Shown here one piece after another: positions 50,668 to 58,406 of a stretch of 64,000 nt of DNA (positions within the stretch are counted from its first letter, which is position 1; each line of letters begins with the position of its first letter). This stretch comes from Phycisphaerales bacterium (GTDB lineage Bacteria; Planctomycetota; Phycisphaerae; Phycisphaerales; UBA1924). The position numbers and the translations under genes were made by a program. The stretch covers positions 496,001-560,000 of the forward strand of contig JAJDDK010000005.1 in the NCBI GenBank assembly GCA_029260345.1. Reading direction: 5' to 3'. The notes under the pieces were generated by a model, which was not told where the DNA came from, ran no database searches, and was given only the letters and a program-made list of their open reading frames with translations.

Positions 50668-50988
50668 TCACGGTGCAAGGCGACGGCAGATATCAATCAG
50701 CGCATCCACTTCATCGCGGATGGACTCAAGGTCGGAATGGGTCTTGAGCGAGGCTTCAAGCTGGGCGGCGGTCAGCGACACCGGCTCAAACCCGTACCCC
50801 GCGCCGGACCCTTTGAGCTGGTGCGCGATCGTCTGAAGTTCGGTGAGCCGCTGGTCCCGGTAACAGTCCGCGATGGACTGGATGCGCGACGGCATCTCCT
50901 CAACAAACATGTTGATGAGGTCGGCCATGTCCGGGTCGTGCGCAAACTCACTGCGAATCGGCTCGGTTGGGCTTTCGGGCTGGGGCAT
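50668..50988 (-). CDS. Histidine-containing phosphotransfer (HPt) protein
   Basis: This 106-residue four-helix phosphorelay protein has the phosphorylatable His in IAHQLKGSGAGYGFEPVS, the standard HPt motif. It is placed directly upstream of the response-regulator/GGDEF gene on the same strand. No sensor kinase is present in the window, so a hybrid kinase elsewhere presumably feeds it. Confidence 0.9.
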   Translation of the reverse strand: MPQPESPTEPIRSEFAHDPDMADLINMFVEEMPSRIQSIADCYRDQRLTELQTIAHQLKGSGAGYGFEPVSLTAAQLEASLKTHSDLESIRDEVDALIDICRRLAP

Positions 50989-51206
50989 CGCTCACTCCAT
51001 CGGAAGGGCGTGGCGACGCAGCCGGCTCCTCCATCCGGCCGCGCGCCAACGCAAACCTCGCCATCGGTCGATCGTTCGGCGGACTCAATCGCGTCGCCGG
51101 ATTGCGGACCGCGCAGACCTGCGGTTGTCGGAACAACCGGGACGCCGTCCATTTCTCGGACCACAGGCCGCCCCCGTACACTGGCCCAACACGCTCGGAG
51201 GCCGCC

Positions 51207-52694
51207 ATGCGATGCAAAACGTGTGATTACTCGCTCTGGGGAATCCGGGATCGAATCTGCCCCGAGTGCGGCGGAGCCTTCGTGCCGAGCGAATTCGAAT
51301 TCGCGCGCAGCGCCGTCGCGTTTCACTGTCCGCATTGCAACCAGGCGTATTACGGCACGTCGGCAAAGGGTCATCTCACGCCGCGCACATTCGCATGCTC
51401 ATCCTGCCATCACGAAATCGACATGGACGAGATGGTGCTGACGCCGGGCGAGGGCGTGCGAGAAGATGCAACGCTCATGCACGGGAAGAATCCGTGGGAG
51501 TCGCGCAAAGGCTTCGGATTTTTCGGCGGGTGGCTGCGCACAATTTGGATGTCGATGTTTTCGCCCGTCAAGCTCATACGCATGAGCGGCTCGCCGCCAC
51601 GCGTTGGTTCTGCCCTGTGGTTTGCGACTTTCACGCTCATAATGTTCACCGTCGTCAGTTATGGCTCACTCATTCTGTTCTCGTGGGTCGTCGGCGGAGG
51701 CGGAATGGGCGGCGTTGGGGGAGCCGCGATGTTCGGGGCGATGATGTTTGGAGCTTTGCTTTTCAGCTTGGTTCTTACGGGCATTTCGGCGGTGATCGCA
51801 GTGGCAATCTGGGGTTTGCTTACGCATGGGCTCTTGATGCTTTCAGGAGGAGCGCCGCGCGGCATAGGACGCACCATGCAGGCGGTCAGCTACGGCGCTG
51901 GAGCCAATATTGCCACCGCAATACCAGTCTTTGGCTTTTACCTCGGCATGGTCACGTGGATTTGGTGGGGCATCAGTTCGGGATTGATGCTTGCGGAAAC
52001 GCATCGCGTGAGCCGCACCCGAGCCCTGATCGCAACGCTGACGCCACCGGCGATATGTGCACTGGCGTTTGTTGGATTCGTGATTTGGGTTGTGAGCGCC
52101 GGGTTTGGAGCGCTCGGTGGCGGAAGGTTGAGCGGCTATTCCGAGACGGATCTTGTCAACGACGCGCTCATCGTCCGTATGCAGGCCGGCGATATGGATC
52201 ATGCTGTCGAAATGATTGCTGATGGCGACCTCGAAGCCATTGACCTTGTCTTAGCTGACACCTTGACCTTCTCGGAGGATTCATTGATCGCAGGTCGGCC
52301 ACTCGATGACTTCGAGACACTCACCGCGATCGAACGATCGCGTGTCATCCAAGCCGCCGTGGATGAACTTCCAGACGACGTGGTCGCATATCGCATGGGC
52401 GATTTTGTCTTCACGCATCAGGGTGTGGACGTGAATGCGCCGAATGCGCAAAACTTGTGGCTGGTGGTTGCCTGGCCTGATCCGGACGTGAATGCCTCCC
52501 CAGGATCAAACGAATTCATCATGGTCGGCCTTGCCTATGGCTACGTGAGCCCAATTTTCGTAAGCACTTTTGCAGCAGAGCTTGCGACTCAGAACAAAAT
52601 GAGGGAAACACACGGCTTGCCGCCGATCCCTCATCCATCCACTGTGTTGCACGGACAACCGGCTTCAGCGCCGGTCGCTGAAGACGATCCCTGA
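51207..52694 (+). CDS. Zinc-ribbon, YIP1-like membrane protein
   Basis: This 495-residue protein begins with two zinc-ribbon units (CKTCDYSLWGIRDRICPECG, then CPHC...CSSC). A membrane region of four to five segments (SLILFSWVVGGGGMGGVGG onward, residues about 140-310) resembles YIP1-family proteins. A soluble C-terminal domain of about 180 residues follows, acidic and partly repeat-free. The start at 51207 is supported by GGAGG five bases upstream. The frame upstream of it is not coding. Function unknown. It may sense or bind through the ribbons. Confidence 0.7.
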   Translation: MRCKTCDYSLWGIRDRICPECGGAFVPSEFEFARSAVAFHCPHCNQAYYGTSAKGHLTPRTFACSSCHHEIDMDEMVLTPGEGVREDATLMHGKNPWESRKGFGFFGGWLRTIWMSMFSPVKLIRMSGSPPRVGSALWFATFTLIMFTVVSYGSLILFSWVVGGGGMGGVGGAAMFGAMMFGALLFSLVLTGISAVIAVAIWGLLTHGLLMLSGGAPRGIGRTMQAVSYGAGANIATAIPVFGFYLGMVTWIWWGISSGLMLAETHRVSRTRALIATLTPPAICALAFVGFVIWVVSAGFGALGGGRLSGYSETDLVNDALIVRMQAGDMDHAVEMIADGDLEAIDLVLADTLTFSEDSLIAGRPLDDFETLTAIERSRVIQAAVDELPDDVVAYRMGDFVFTHQGVDVNAPNAQNLWLVVAWPDPDVNASPGSNEFIMVGLAYGYVSPIFVSTFAAELATQNKMRETHGLPPIPHPSTVLHGQPASAPVAEDDP

Positions 52695-52751
52695 ACACGA
52701 ATGCAAATTGAAGAGTGAGTGTGATTCCGGCCCGGCCCGATGCGCGATCAA

Positions 52752-53591
52752 TCAATCGTCCGAATCGTCATCGGGTTCATCCGGCTCCGGCTCATGCGGA
52801 TGATCGCCGAAGACGGCCGATCCGACGCGAACGAGATTGGCGCCGCACTCGATGGCGGTTTCAAAATCGTTGCTCATCCCCATGGAGAGGATGTTGAAGT
52901 GCCCGGCGCCGACGCCCGCTTTGCCGATCTCTTCAAAGAGTTCGCGGCCTCGCTCAAACGTGAACCGTGCATCGCCGGGATCGTCGGAAAGCGGGGCCAT
53001 GGTCATCAGGCCGCGCACGCGCAGGTGCACCATCGTGTCGAGCTGTTCGGCGACATGCATCGCGGCGGGGAGTGTCACACCCTGCTTGGATTGTTCGCCG
53101 GAGGTGTTGACCTGAAGCAGCACATCAACGACCTGATCGCGCCGCATCGCCGCGGCGTGGATTTCTTCACCGAGTCGCAGAGAGTCCACACTGTGGATCA
53201 GCCGCGCGTTTTCGATGGTTTTCTTGACTTTGTTTCGCTGGAGGCGCCCGATCATGTGCCAGCGAATCTCGCTGGGGGCGCGGAACGGGCCGCCCGTCTG
53301 GTCGCGTAAGCCGCGGGCGATGTGGTGCGCCGCTGCGACCGCTGGCAGTGTCTGCCGGCGCCCGAGCCACTCCTGCACCATGGCGGAGCGCTGGGCAAGC
53401 TGCTGGGCGCGGCTCTCGCCGAAATCCACATGGCCGAGCTGGATGAGTTCGAGGATTTGCTCCGGGTGCGCATATTTCGAGACCACGACAAGAAGGATGT
53501 CGCGCTCGCTGCGTCCGGTCATGCGAGCGGCGCGCTCAATGCGCCGCTTCACATCCGCATATCGATCCTTGAGAGACATGAGCGTCTGCAT
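52752..53591 (-). CDS. YggS-family pyridoxal-phosphate homeostasis protein
   Basis: This 279-residue TIM-barrel PLP-binding protein (PLPBP) balances vitamin B6 vitamers and amino-acid pools. The PLP lysine lies in LLVVVSKYAHPEQI. Other landmarks are LGHVDFGESRAQQ, WHMIGRLQRNKVKKT, IHSVDSLRLGEEIH, LLQVNTSGEQSKQG and ILSMGMSNDFETAIECGANLVRVGSAVFG. The family usually has about 230 residues; this one has a slightly extended middle and an acidic C-terminal tail (EPDEPDDDSDD). The start at 53591 has GGAGG four bases upstream. Confidence 0.92.
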   Translation of the reverse strand: MQTLMSLKDRYADVKRRIERAARMTGRSERDILLVVVSKYAHPEQILELIQLGHVDFGESRAQQLAQRSAMVQEWLGRRQTLPAVAAAHHIARGLRDQTGGPFRAPSEIRWHMIGRLQRNKVKKTIENARLIHSVDSLRLGEEIHAAAMRRDQVVDVLLQVNTSGEQSKQGVTLPAAMHVAEQLDTMVHLRVRGLMTMAPLSDDPGDARFTFERGRELFEEIGKAGVGAGHFNILSMGMSNDFETAIECGANLVRVGSAVFGDHPHEPEPDEPDDDSDD

Positions 53592-53769
53592 CTCGCCTCC
53601 GTTGACGCTCGGACATGCCGAGGACGACGGCGCGCCGCCGTGCGCGCCGGGATCAGTATAGAGGATTGTGTTTTGCAATGGGAGTGGGCGCTTTCGCGCT
53701 CCCGCCGGGCGCCGGAGCTATTCTGATTTTGCGCCGCCGCACGGGTCGGCCACTGGAGGATGAGACCAT

Positions 53770-54249
53770 ATGAAGAACGACCATTTGGAAGCTCGCCCGA
53801 CGCCGATCGGTGTGGGGGAGAAAGCGCCGGAGTTCACGCTCCTCAATCAGGACCGTGAGGAAGTCTCGCTGTCCGGGCTGCTCGCCGAAGGGGGCGATGT
53901 CGTCCTGAGCTTCTACCCGCTCAACTTCACGAGCGTGTGCACGAATGAGATGGAGTGTTTCACGCGCGACAAGCAGCGATTCGGGCAGGAGGGCGCGACG
54001 GTCGTCGGGATTTCCTGCGACAGCTTCGCTTCGCACAAGGCTTTCGCGGAACAAAGCAAACTCGGCATTCCGCTGCTGGCCGATATGCACCGGCAGGTGT
54101 GCAAGGCATACGGGCTGTACTGGGCGGATTTGAACGTCGCGAGCCGCGGCACGGTGGTGATCGGCCAGGACGGGATCGTGAAGTGGGTGTCCGCACGCGA
54201 GCCGGGGCAGGCGGTGAAGGTTGAGGACGTGCTGGCGGCGCTGGCTTGA
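53770..54249 (+). CDS. Peroxiredoxin (AhpC/TSA family)
   Basis: This 159-residue thiol peroxidase removes H2O2 and organic peroxides. The peroxidatic motif is SFYPLNFTSVCTNEM with Cys57, preceded by APEFTLLNQD. Further Cys are in GISCDS and QVCKAYG, and either could be the resolving residue. Short length and layout fit the AhpE/BCP-like groups. GGAGG precedes the start. Its stop is 43 bases before gpmI. Confidence 0.9.
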   Translation: MKNDHLEARPTPIGVGEKAPEFTLLNQDREEVSLSGLLAEGGDVVLSFYPLNFTSVCTNEMECFTRDKQRFGQEGATVVGISCDSFASHKAFAEQSKLGIPLLADMHRQVCKAYGLYWADLNVASRGTVVIGQDGIVKWVSAREPGQAVKVEDVLAALA

Positions 54250-54292
54250 TCGAGAATCAACTCTGAAAATGCGATTTGAATGAGGTGTGCGC

Positions 54293-55948
54293 ATGGCGTC
54301 GCCGCAATTGAAGAACACGCCGTTTGTCCTGATCGTCCGCGACGGCTGGGGGCAGAATCCGCACCCGGATCAGGATGCGTACAACGCCATCAAGATCGCC
54401 TCGACGCCGACGGCGGACTGGCTTGACGCGACGTACCCGCGCACGCTCATCAAAACGAGTGGTGAAGACGTCGGTCTGCCCGATGGCACGATGGGCAACA
54501 GCGAAGTTGGGCACCAGAACATCGGCGCCGGGCGCATTGTTGATCAGGAGTCGGTGCGGATTACACGCGCGATTCGCAGCGGCGCGTTCTATGAGAACGA
54601 AGTGTTGATCCGCGCCATTGATGCGGCAAAGGATTCAGGCAAATCGGTGCATCTGCTCTCGATCTGTTCGGATGCCGGTGTGCACGGGCTTCTGGAGCAC
54701 CTGTTTGCGTGTCTGGAGCTTTGCAAACGGCGCGGCGCCACGCGTGTGTATGTCCACTGCATCACTGACGGTCGCGACACCGGGCCGTATACGGGCAAGG
54801 GATACGTTGAATTTGTGGAACGCGCCTGCCGCGAGCGCGGCGTGGGGCGCATTGCATCGGTCATCGGGCGCTACTGGGCGATGGATCGTGACAACCGCTG
54901 GGAGCGCGTGGCGAAGGCGTATGCGTGTTTGACCGGGCGCACGGTCGGTTCGAAAGAAAACGGCCAAGACGCCCGTTCCACCGCATCAAGTGCGATTGAG
55001 GCCGTTGAGCGTTACTACGAAGCGCCGATGAGCGAAACGCAGAAGGGCGATGAGTTTGTCGCGCCCACGATGATCGGCACGCCGGAGGAGCAGTGCGAAA
55101 GCCGCATTTCAAATGGCGATGCGGTCATCTTCGTGAACTATCGCGGCGATCGCCCGCGCGAATTGTCGCGCGCCTTTGTGATGCCGGAATTCGAAGGGCA
55201 TGTGAAAGCGTCGCCGGATACAGGCGCCAAAGGGTTTGATCGCGGCGCCAAGCTCGATCTGCACTACGTCATGATGACGGCGTACGAAGTTGAATTGACG
55301 CAATGGAGCAGCGCGGCGTTTCCAAAGCCACCGAAGATGGTGAACATTGCTGGTTCGTATTTGTCGGCGATCGGTGTCACGCAGTTCCGGTGTGCGGAGA
55401 CGGAAAAGTTCCCGCACGTAACGTTCTTCTTCAACGACTACCGGGATGTTCCGTTTGATGGTGAGCGCCGTGAGATCATTCAGTCGCCGATGGTCGCGAC
55501 GTATGACCTGCAGCCGGAGATGAGCGCCCGCGGCGTGTGCGATGCTGTGCTCCGCCGTATCGAAGCGCCGGACGGCGAGCCATTTATCGTCGTGAACTTT
55601 GCCAATGCGGACATGGTCGGGCACACGGGTTCGCTGTCCGGAGCAGTCATGGCGTGCGAGTTTGTGGATGGTTGTGTTGGTGAGATCGTGCGCGCCGCAT
55701 TGGCGAAGGGCGGCTCCTGCATTGTGACGGCGGACCATGGGAATGCCGAGCAGATGTGGGATGAGAAGACGAAGGCGCCGCACACCGCTCATACGACGTT
55801 TGATGTGCCGCTCTATGTCGTCGGCGCGGCGTTCGAAGGCGCCAAGCTGCGCGAAGGCGGACGACTGGCGGACATCGTGCCGACAGCGCTGGCAATGATC
55901 GGATTACCTCAGCCGGCGGAGATGACGGGCCGGTCCTTGCTCGTGTGA
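54293..55948 (+). CDS. gpmI: 2,3-bisphosphoglycerate-independent phosphoglycerate mutase
   Basis: This 551-residue Mn-dependent glycolytic enzyme interconverts 3- and 2-phosphoglycerate. The catalytic phosphoserine is in GNSEVGHQNIGAG, with RDGWG at the N-terminus (metal Asp), HGLLEHLFACLEL, RYWAMDRDNRWERV, NYRGDRPREL and the metal-site phrase TADHGNAEQMWD then HTAHTTFDVPLYVVG. The start is ATG 54293 (GAGG seven bases upstream). An unusual insertion near residue 222 (GSKENGQDARSTASS) is made by a palindromic repeat unit of the R1 family in frame. Confidence 0.94.
   Translation: MASPQLKNTPFVLIVRDGWGQNPHPDQDAYNAIKIASTPTADWLDATYPRTLIKTSGEDVGLPDGTMGNSEVGHQNIGAGRIVDQESVRITRAIRSGAFYENEVLIRAIDAAKDSGKSVHLLSICSDAGVHGLLEHLFACLELCKRRGATRVYVHCITDGRDTGPYTGKGYVEFVERACRERGVGRIASVIGRYWAMDRDNRWERVAKAYACLTGRTVGSKENGQDARSTASSAIEAVERYYEAPMSETQKGDEFVAPTMIGTPEEQCESRISNGDAVIFVNYRGDRPRELSRAFVMPEFEGHVKASPDTGAKGFDRGAKLDLHYVMMTAYEVELTQWSSAAFPKPPKMVNIAGSYLSAIGVTQFRCAETEKFPHVTFFFNDYRDVPFDGERREIIQSPMVATYDLQPEMSARGVCDAVLRRIEAPDGEPFIVVNFANADMVGHTGSLSGAVMACEFVDGCVGEIVRAALAKGGSCIVTADHGNAEQMWDEKTKAPHTAHTTFDVPLYVVGAAFEGAKLREGGRLADIVPTALAMIGLPQPAEMTGRSLLV
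54957..54983 (-). repeat. R1 repeat copy inside gpmI
   Basis: On the minus strand GGTGGAACGGGCGTCTTGGC is clearly the R1 unit (compare GGTGGCACGGGCGTCTCGCC at 31072). It is read in frame as E-N-G-Q-D-A-R-S-T-A in the linker between the two gpmI domains. Confidence 0.7.
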
Positions 55949-56059
55949 CCTGGCTTGAGGCAATGTGGCCTGAACCACGCCCACGATTCCGACTCGAAAC
56001 AAACCTGATCGCCTGGAAATGGGGTTTTTTGGCAATTTTCGGAATTACTGCAATACGAA

Positions 56060-56087
56060 TTGACATAATTTGTAATTTGATTACATT
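56060..56087 (+). promoter_or_regulatory. Sigma-70-like promoter with palindromic AT-rich operator
   Basis: TTGACA (56060-56065) matches the -35 consensus perfectly, with a 16-base spacer and TACATT (56082-56087) as -10. The spacer carries GTAAT-TTG-ATTAC (56072-56084), a perfect 5-bp inverted repeat. The downstream gene encodes a ribbon-helix-helix protein that might bind it. Confidence 0.55.
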
Positions 56088-56117
56088 CGTTCCAAATCTA
56101 GGACAAGGAGGTGCGGC

Positions 56118-56549
56118 ATGGTCGTCATCGAAACGAGTTGCGAAGGCCTGGAAGACGGCGGCATCGAGAAACTGTGGGCGGAGATCAGCGCCAAGCTGAA
56201 GGAGCACGGCGTCGATCTCGAAGGCGCCTGCGGCGAGCCCGCGCAGGTCAAAATGGTCTGTGTCGCACCGGATCTGAAATCCAGCGTGACCGAACTGGGC
56301 CAGTCCACGCGCGATCAGGTCGTAATGGTTCGAGTGGACGCCTCAACCGCGCGGGATCTGGACTCCTGGGTCGAAACCGGCGCCGTGCGAAGTCGATCCG
56401 AAGCCGCGGCGGTGTTCATTCGAGAAGGCTTAAGCGTTCGGCGGAGCGAGCTGGATCAGCTCCGAGATGCGCTGAGCAACGTCGAGAAAGCGAAACGAGC
56501 GCTTCGCGAACAAGCACAACGGGTCTTCGGCGGCGACGCTTCGGAATAA
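56118..56549 (+). CDS. Ribbon-helix-helix domain protein
   Basis: This 143-residue protein has a beta-strand-rich N-terminal half and an RHH (CopG/MetJ-like) fold in VMVRVDASTARDLDSWVETG followed by RSRSEAAAVFIREGL. A helical tail follows (SELDQLRDALSNVEKAKRAL). It has a perfect Shine-Dalgarno AAGGAGGT five bases before the ATG. An RHH fold usually binds DNA as a dimer and represses its own promoter. The CPBP-family protease gene starts 35 bases downstream in the same direction. Confidence 0.8.
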   Translation: MVVIETSCEGLEDGGIEKLWAEISAKLKEHGVDLEGACGEPAQVKMVCVAPDLKSSVTELGQSTRDQVVMVRVDASTARDLDSWVETGAVRSRSEAAAVFIREGLSVRRSELDQLRDALSNVEKAKRALREQAQRVFGGDASE

Positions 56550-56584
56550 GTCGCACGGCGTGCTCGACTTGAAAGGACATCGCC

Positions 56585-57310
56585 ATGACATTGTTTGACT
56601 ACGTGCTCGCCTGCTCGTTTTTTCTAGCGATGCCGTTGATTGGGTTGTGGAAGTCTCCCGCCGCGGAGCGGGCGCTGCGAGAGGGTCGGCACGAACTCCG
56701 CATCCGGATGTATTTCACCACGATGGCGACGCAGTGGTTTTTGTTTGCTGGGCTCGTGGCGCTCTGGATCTGGACGGATCGCTCCCCAGCGCTACTGGGC
56801 GTCGTCGCGCCGGCCGGCATTGCGTTCTGGATCACCGCCGCAGTTGTGGTGGTGGGCAGTGGCGTGCTGGCCATGCAAGTTTTGAAATGTCGCACCGATC
56901 CGGCGGAACGCGAGAAGATCCGCACGCAGTTAAAAGACGTGAGCCTCTTGCTGCCGCACACCAGACGCGAATTGCGCGCGTTCTATGGATTGTCCGTGAC
57001 CGCCGGCATCTGCGAAGAGGTGTTCTATCGCGGCTTCTTGTTCTGGATCGTCGGCATGTTTGGCGGCCCGGTGTGGGCGGCGCTGATTCTCTCGGCGCTG
57101 ATGTTTGGCGCGGGGCATCTGTATCAAGGCGCCAAGAACGCGGCGCAGATCATTGCGCTGGGGCTGATCTTCGGTCTGGTGTACTGGGTGTCCGGTTCGA
57201 TCTGGCTGCCGATCGCGCTGCACATCGCAATTGATGTGATCAGCGGTTTGACCGCGCACATCGCCGTGAGCGATGAAACATCGTCCAGTGTGCCACAGCC
57301 CGCGGCTTAG
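56585..57310 (+). CDS. CPBP-family intramembrane metalloprotease
   Basis: This 241-residue protein has about six membrane segments and the CPBP (CAAX protease/bacteriocin-processing) motifs GICEEVFYRGFLF (EExxxR), LMFGAGHLYQG (FxxxH) and HIAIDVISG (H/N motif). Such proteases cleave within membranes and in bacteria are linked to bacteriocin immunity or processing, or to signalling. It follows the RHH gene at 35 bases and is probably in the same operon. Its stop overlaps the stop of the small minus-strand gene at 57307. Confidence 0.88.
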   Translation: MTLFDYVLACSFFLAMPLIGLWKSPAAERALREGRHELRIRMYFTTMATQWFLFAGLVALWIWTDRSPALLGVVAPAGIAFWITAAVVVVGSGVLAMQVLKCRTDPAEREKIRTQLKDVSLLLPHTRRELRAFYGLSVTAGICEEVFYRGFLFWIVGMFGGPVWAALILSALMFGAGHLYQGAKNAAQIIALGLIFGLVYWVSGSIWLPIALHIAIDVISGLTAHIAVSDETSSSVPQPAA

Positions 57311-57477
57311 GTCTTGTTCCCGATCAGGAACCAGAGAATCATGCCGACGACCGGAAGGAAAAGGATCACGAGAATCCAGATCAGCTTCTTCACCGTGTCG
57401 AGGTTGCTCTGCAAGACGCCAATGATCGCGAGCACGTCCAGAATGAAGACAACGAGTCCGACGATTCCATAGATCAC
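57307..57477 (-). CDS. Small PLDc_N-like membrane protein
   Basis: This is a 56-residue gene. It begins with GTG (57475-57477), GAGG six bases upstream, and reads VIYGIVGLVVFILDVLAILG, then the KKLIWILVILFLPVVGMILW region and ends FLIGNKT. Two hydrophobic segments separated by QSNLDTVKK and the LPVVG-x-W-F pattern match the PLDc_N (phospholipase D/cardiolipin synthase N-terminal) domain as a free-standing protein. It is convergent with the CPBP gene and shares three bases with its end. Confidence 0.8.
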   Translation of the reverse strand: MIYGIVGLVVFILDVLAIIGVLQSNLDTVKKLIWILVILFLPVVGMILWFLIGNKT

Positions 57478-57545
57478 GGTGAGCCTCTTTCCTGGTGACG
57501 ATTGAATCCGTCACGGATCGCGCACCAGCATATCATCGCCGCACT

Positions 57546-58394
57546 ATGGCGAAGGCGATCGATCTCAACGGAAAGTCAATCTGCATTACCGGCGCCTCAG
57601 CGGGCATCGGGCGCGCGACGGCCATCGCATGTGCGCGGGCCGGCATGCCGGTGCTCGTCGCGGCTCGCCGGGAAGAGAAATTACGCGATTTGGCGCTCGA
57701 AATTCAAGCATCCGGCGGCCGCGCGGAGTGGATCGCGGTGGATGTCGCAGACCCGGAATCCTGCGAACGCATGATCGAGCGCGGCATCGACGCGTTCGGT
57801 TCGCTCTACAGCGTGTTCGCCAACGCGGGCTTCGGCGTTGAACGAGCCATGCACGAAATGACCGACGAAGAACTACGCCAGATTTTTGAAGTGAACTTTT
57901 TCGGCTCGATGCACTCGATCCGTCCGGCGCTGCCGCAAATGCTGGAGCGCCGCGAAGGTCACGTGCTGTTCTGTTCGTCCTGCGTCGCGAAGTTTGCGTT
58001 GCCGTATTACGGCGCCTATTCCGCGACGAAGTCGGCGCAAAATCATGTGAGCCGAGCGATGCGGCTTGAGCTTGAGCCGTTGGGCGTGCATGTGTCCTCC
58101 GTGCACCCGGTGGGCACCAAGACCGAGTTTTTTGACGTGACCAAGCAGCAAAGCGACGTGGCGCGGCTGGTGGAACATTCAGGCGAACGTTTCATGCAAA
58201 CGCCCGAGCGCGTCGCCAATGCGGTCGTGAAGTGTTTGCGCAAGCCGCGCCCCGAAGTATGGACGAGTCGATTCGTGCATTGGGGCATGGCCATTTCGAT
58301 GGCGACGCCGCGGATTGCTGATGCGAGTGTGCGATGGATGGTGAAGCGTCGGCTGGAACAAGCAGAAAGCGTGGAAGCCAAGTCAACGTCATAA
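57546..58394 (+). CDS. Short-chain dehydrogenase/reductase
   Basis: This is a 282-residue SDR. The cofactor motif is ITGASAGIGRATAI, with the NAG motif FANAGFGVER, catalytic Ser in LFCSSCVAKF and YSATK (Tyr/Lys). The Arg pair in LVAARREEKL suggests NADP preference (inference). The substrate is unknown. The start at 57546 fits the family; the frame upstream of it is not supported. It stands alone and converges with the GH35-like gene. Confidence 0.88.
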   Translation: MAKAIDLNGKSICITGASAGIGRATAIACARAGMPVLVAARREEKLRDLALEIQASGGRAEWIAVDVADPESCERMIERGIDAFGSLYSVFANAGFGVERAMHEMTDEELRQIFEVNFFGSMHSIRPALPQMLERREGHVLFCSSCVAKFALPYYGAYSATKSAQNHVSRAMRLELEPLGVHVSSVHPVGTKTEFFDVTKQQSDVARLVEHSGERFMQTPERVANAVVKCLRKPRPEVWTSRFVHWGMAISMATPRIADASVRWMVKRRLEQAESVEAKSTS

Positions 58395-58406
58395 ACAACG
58401 ATGGTG

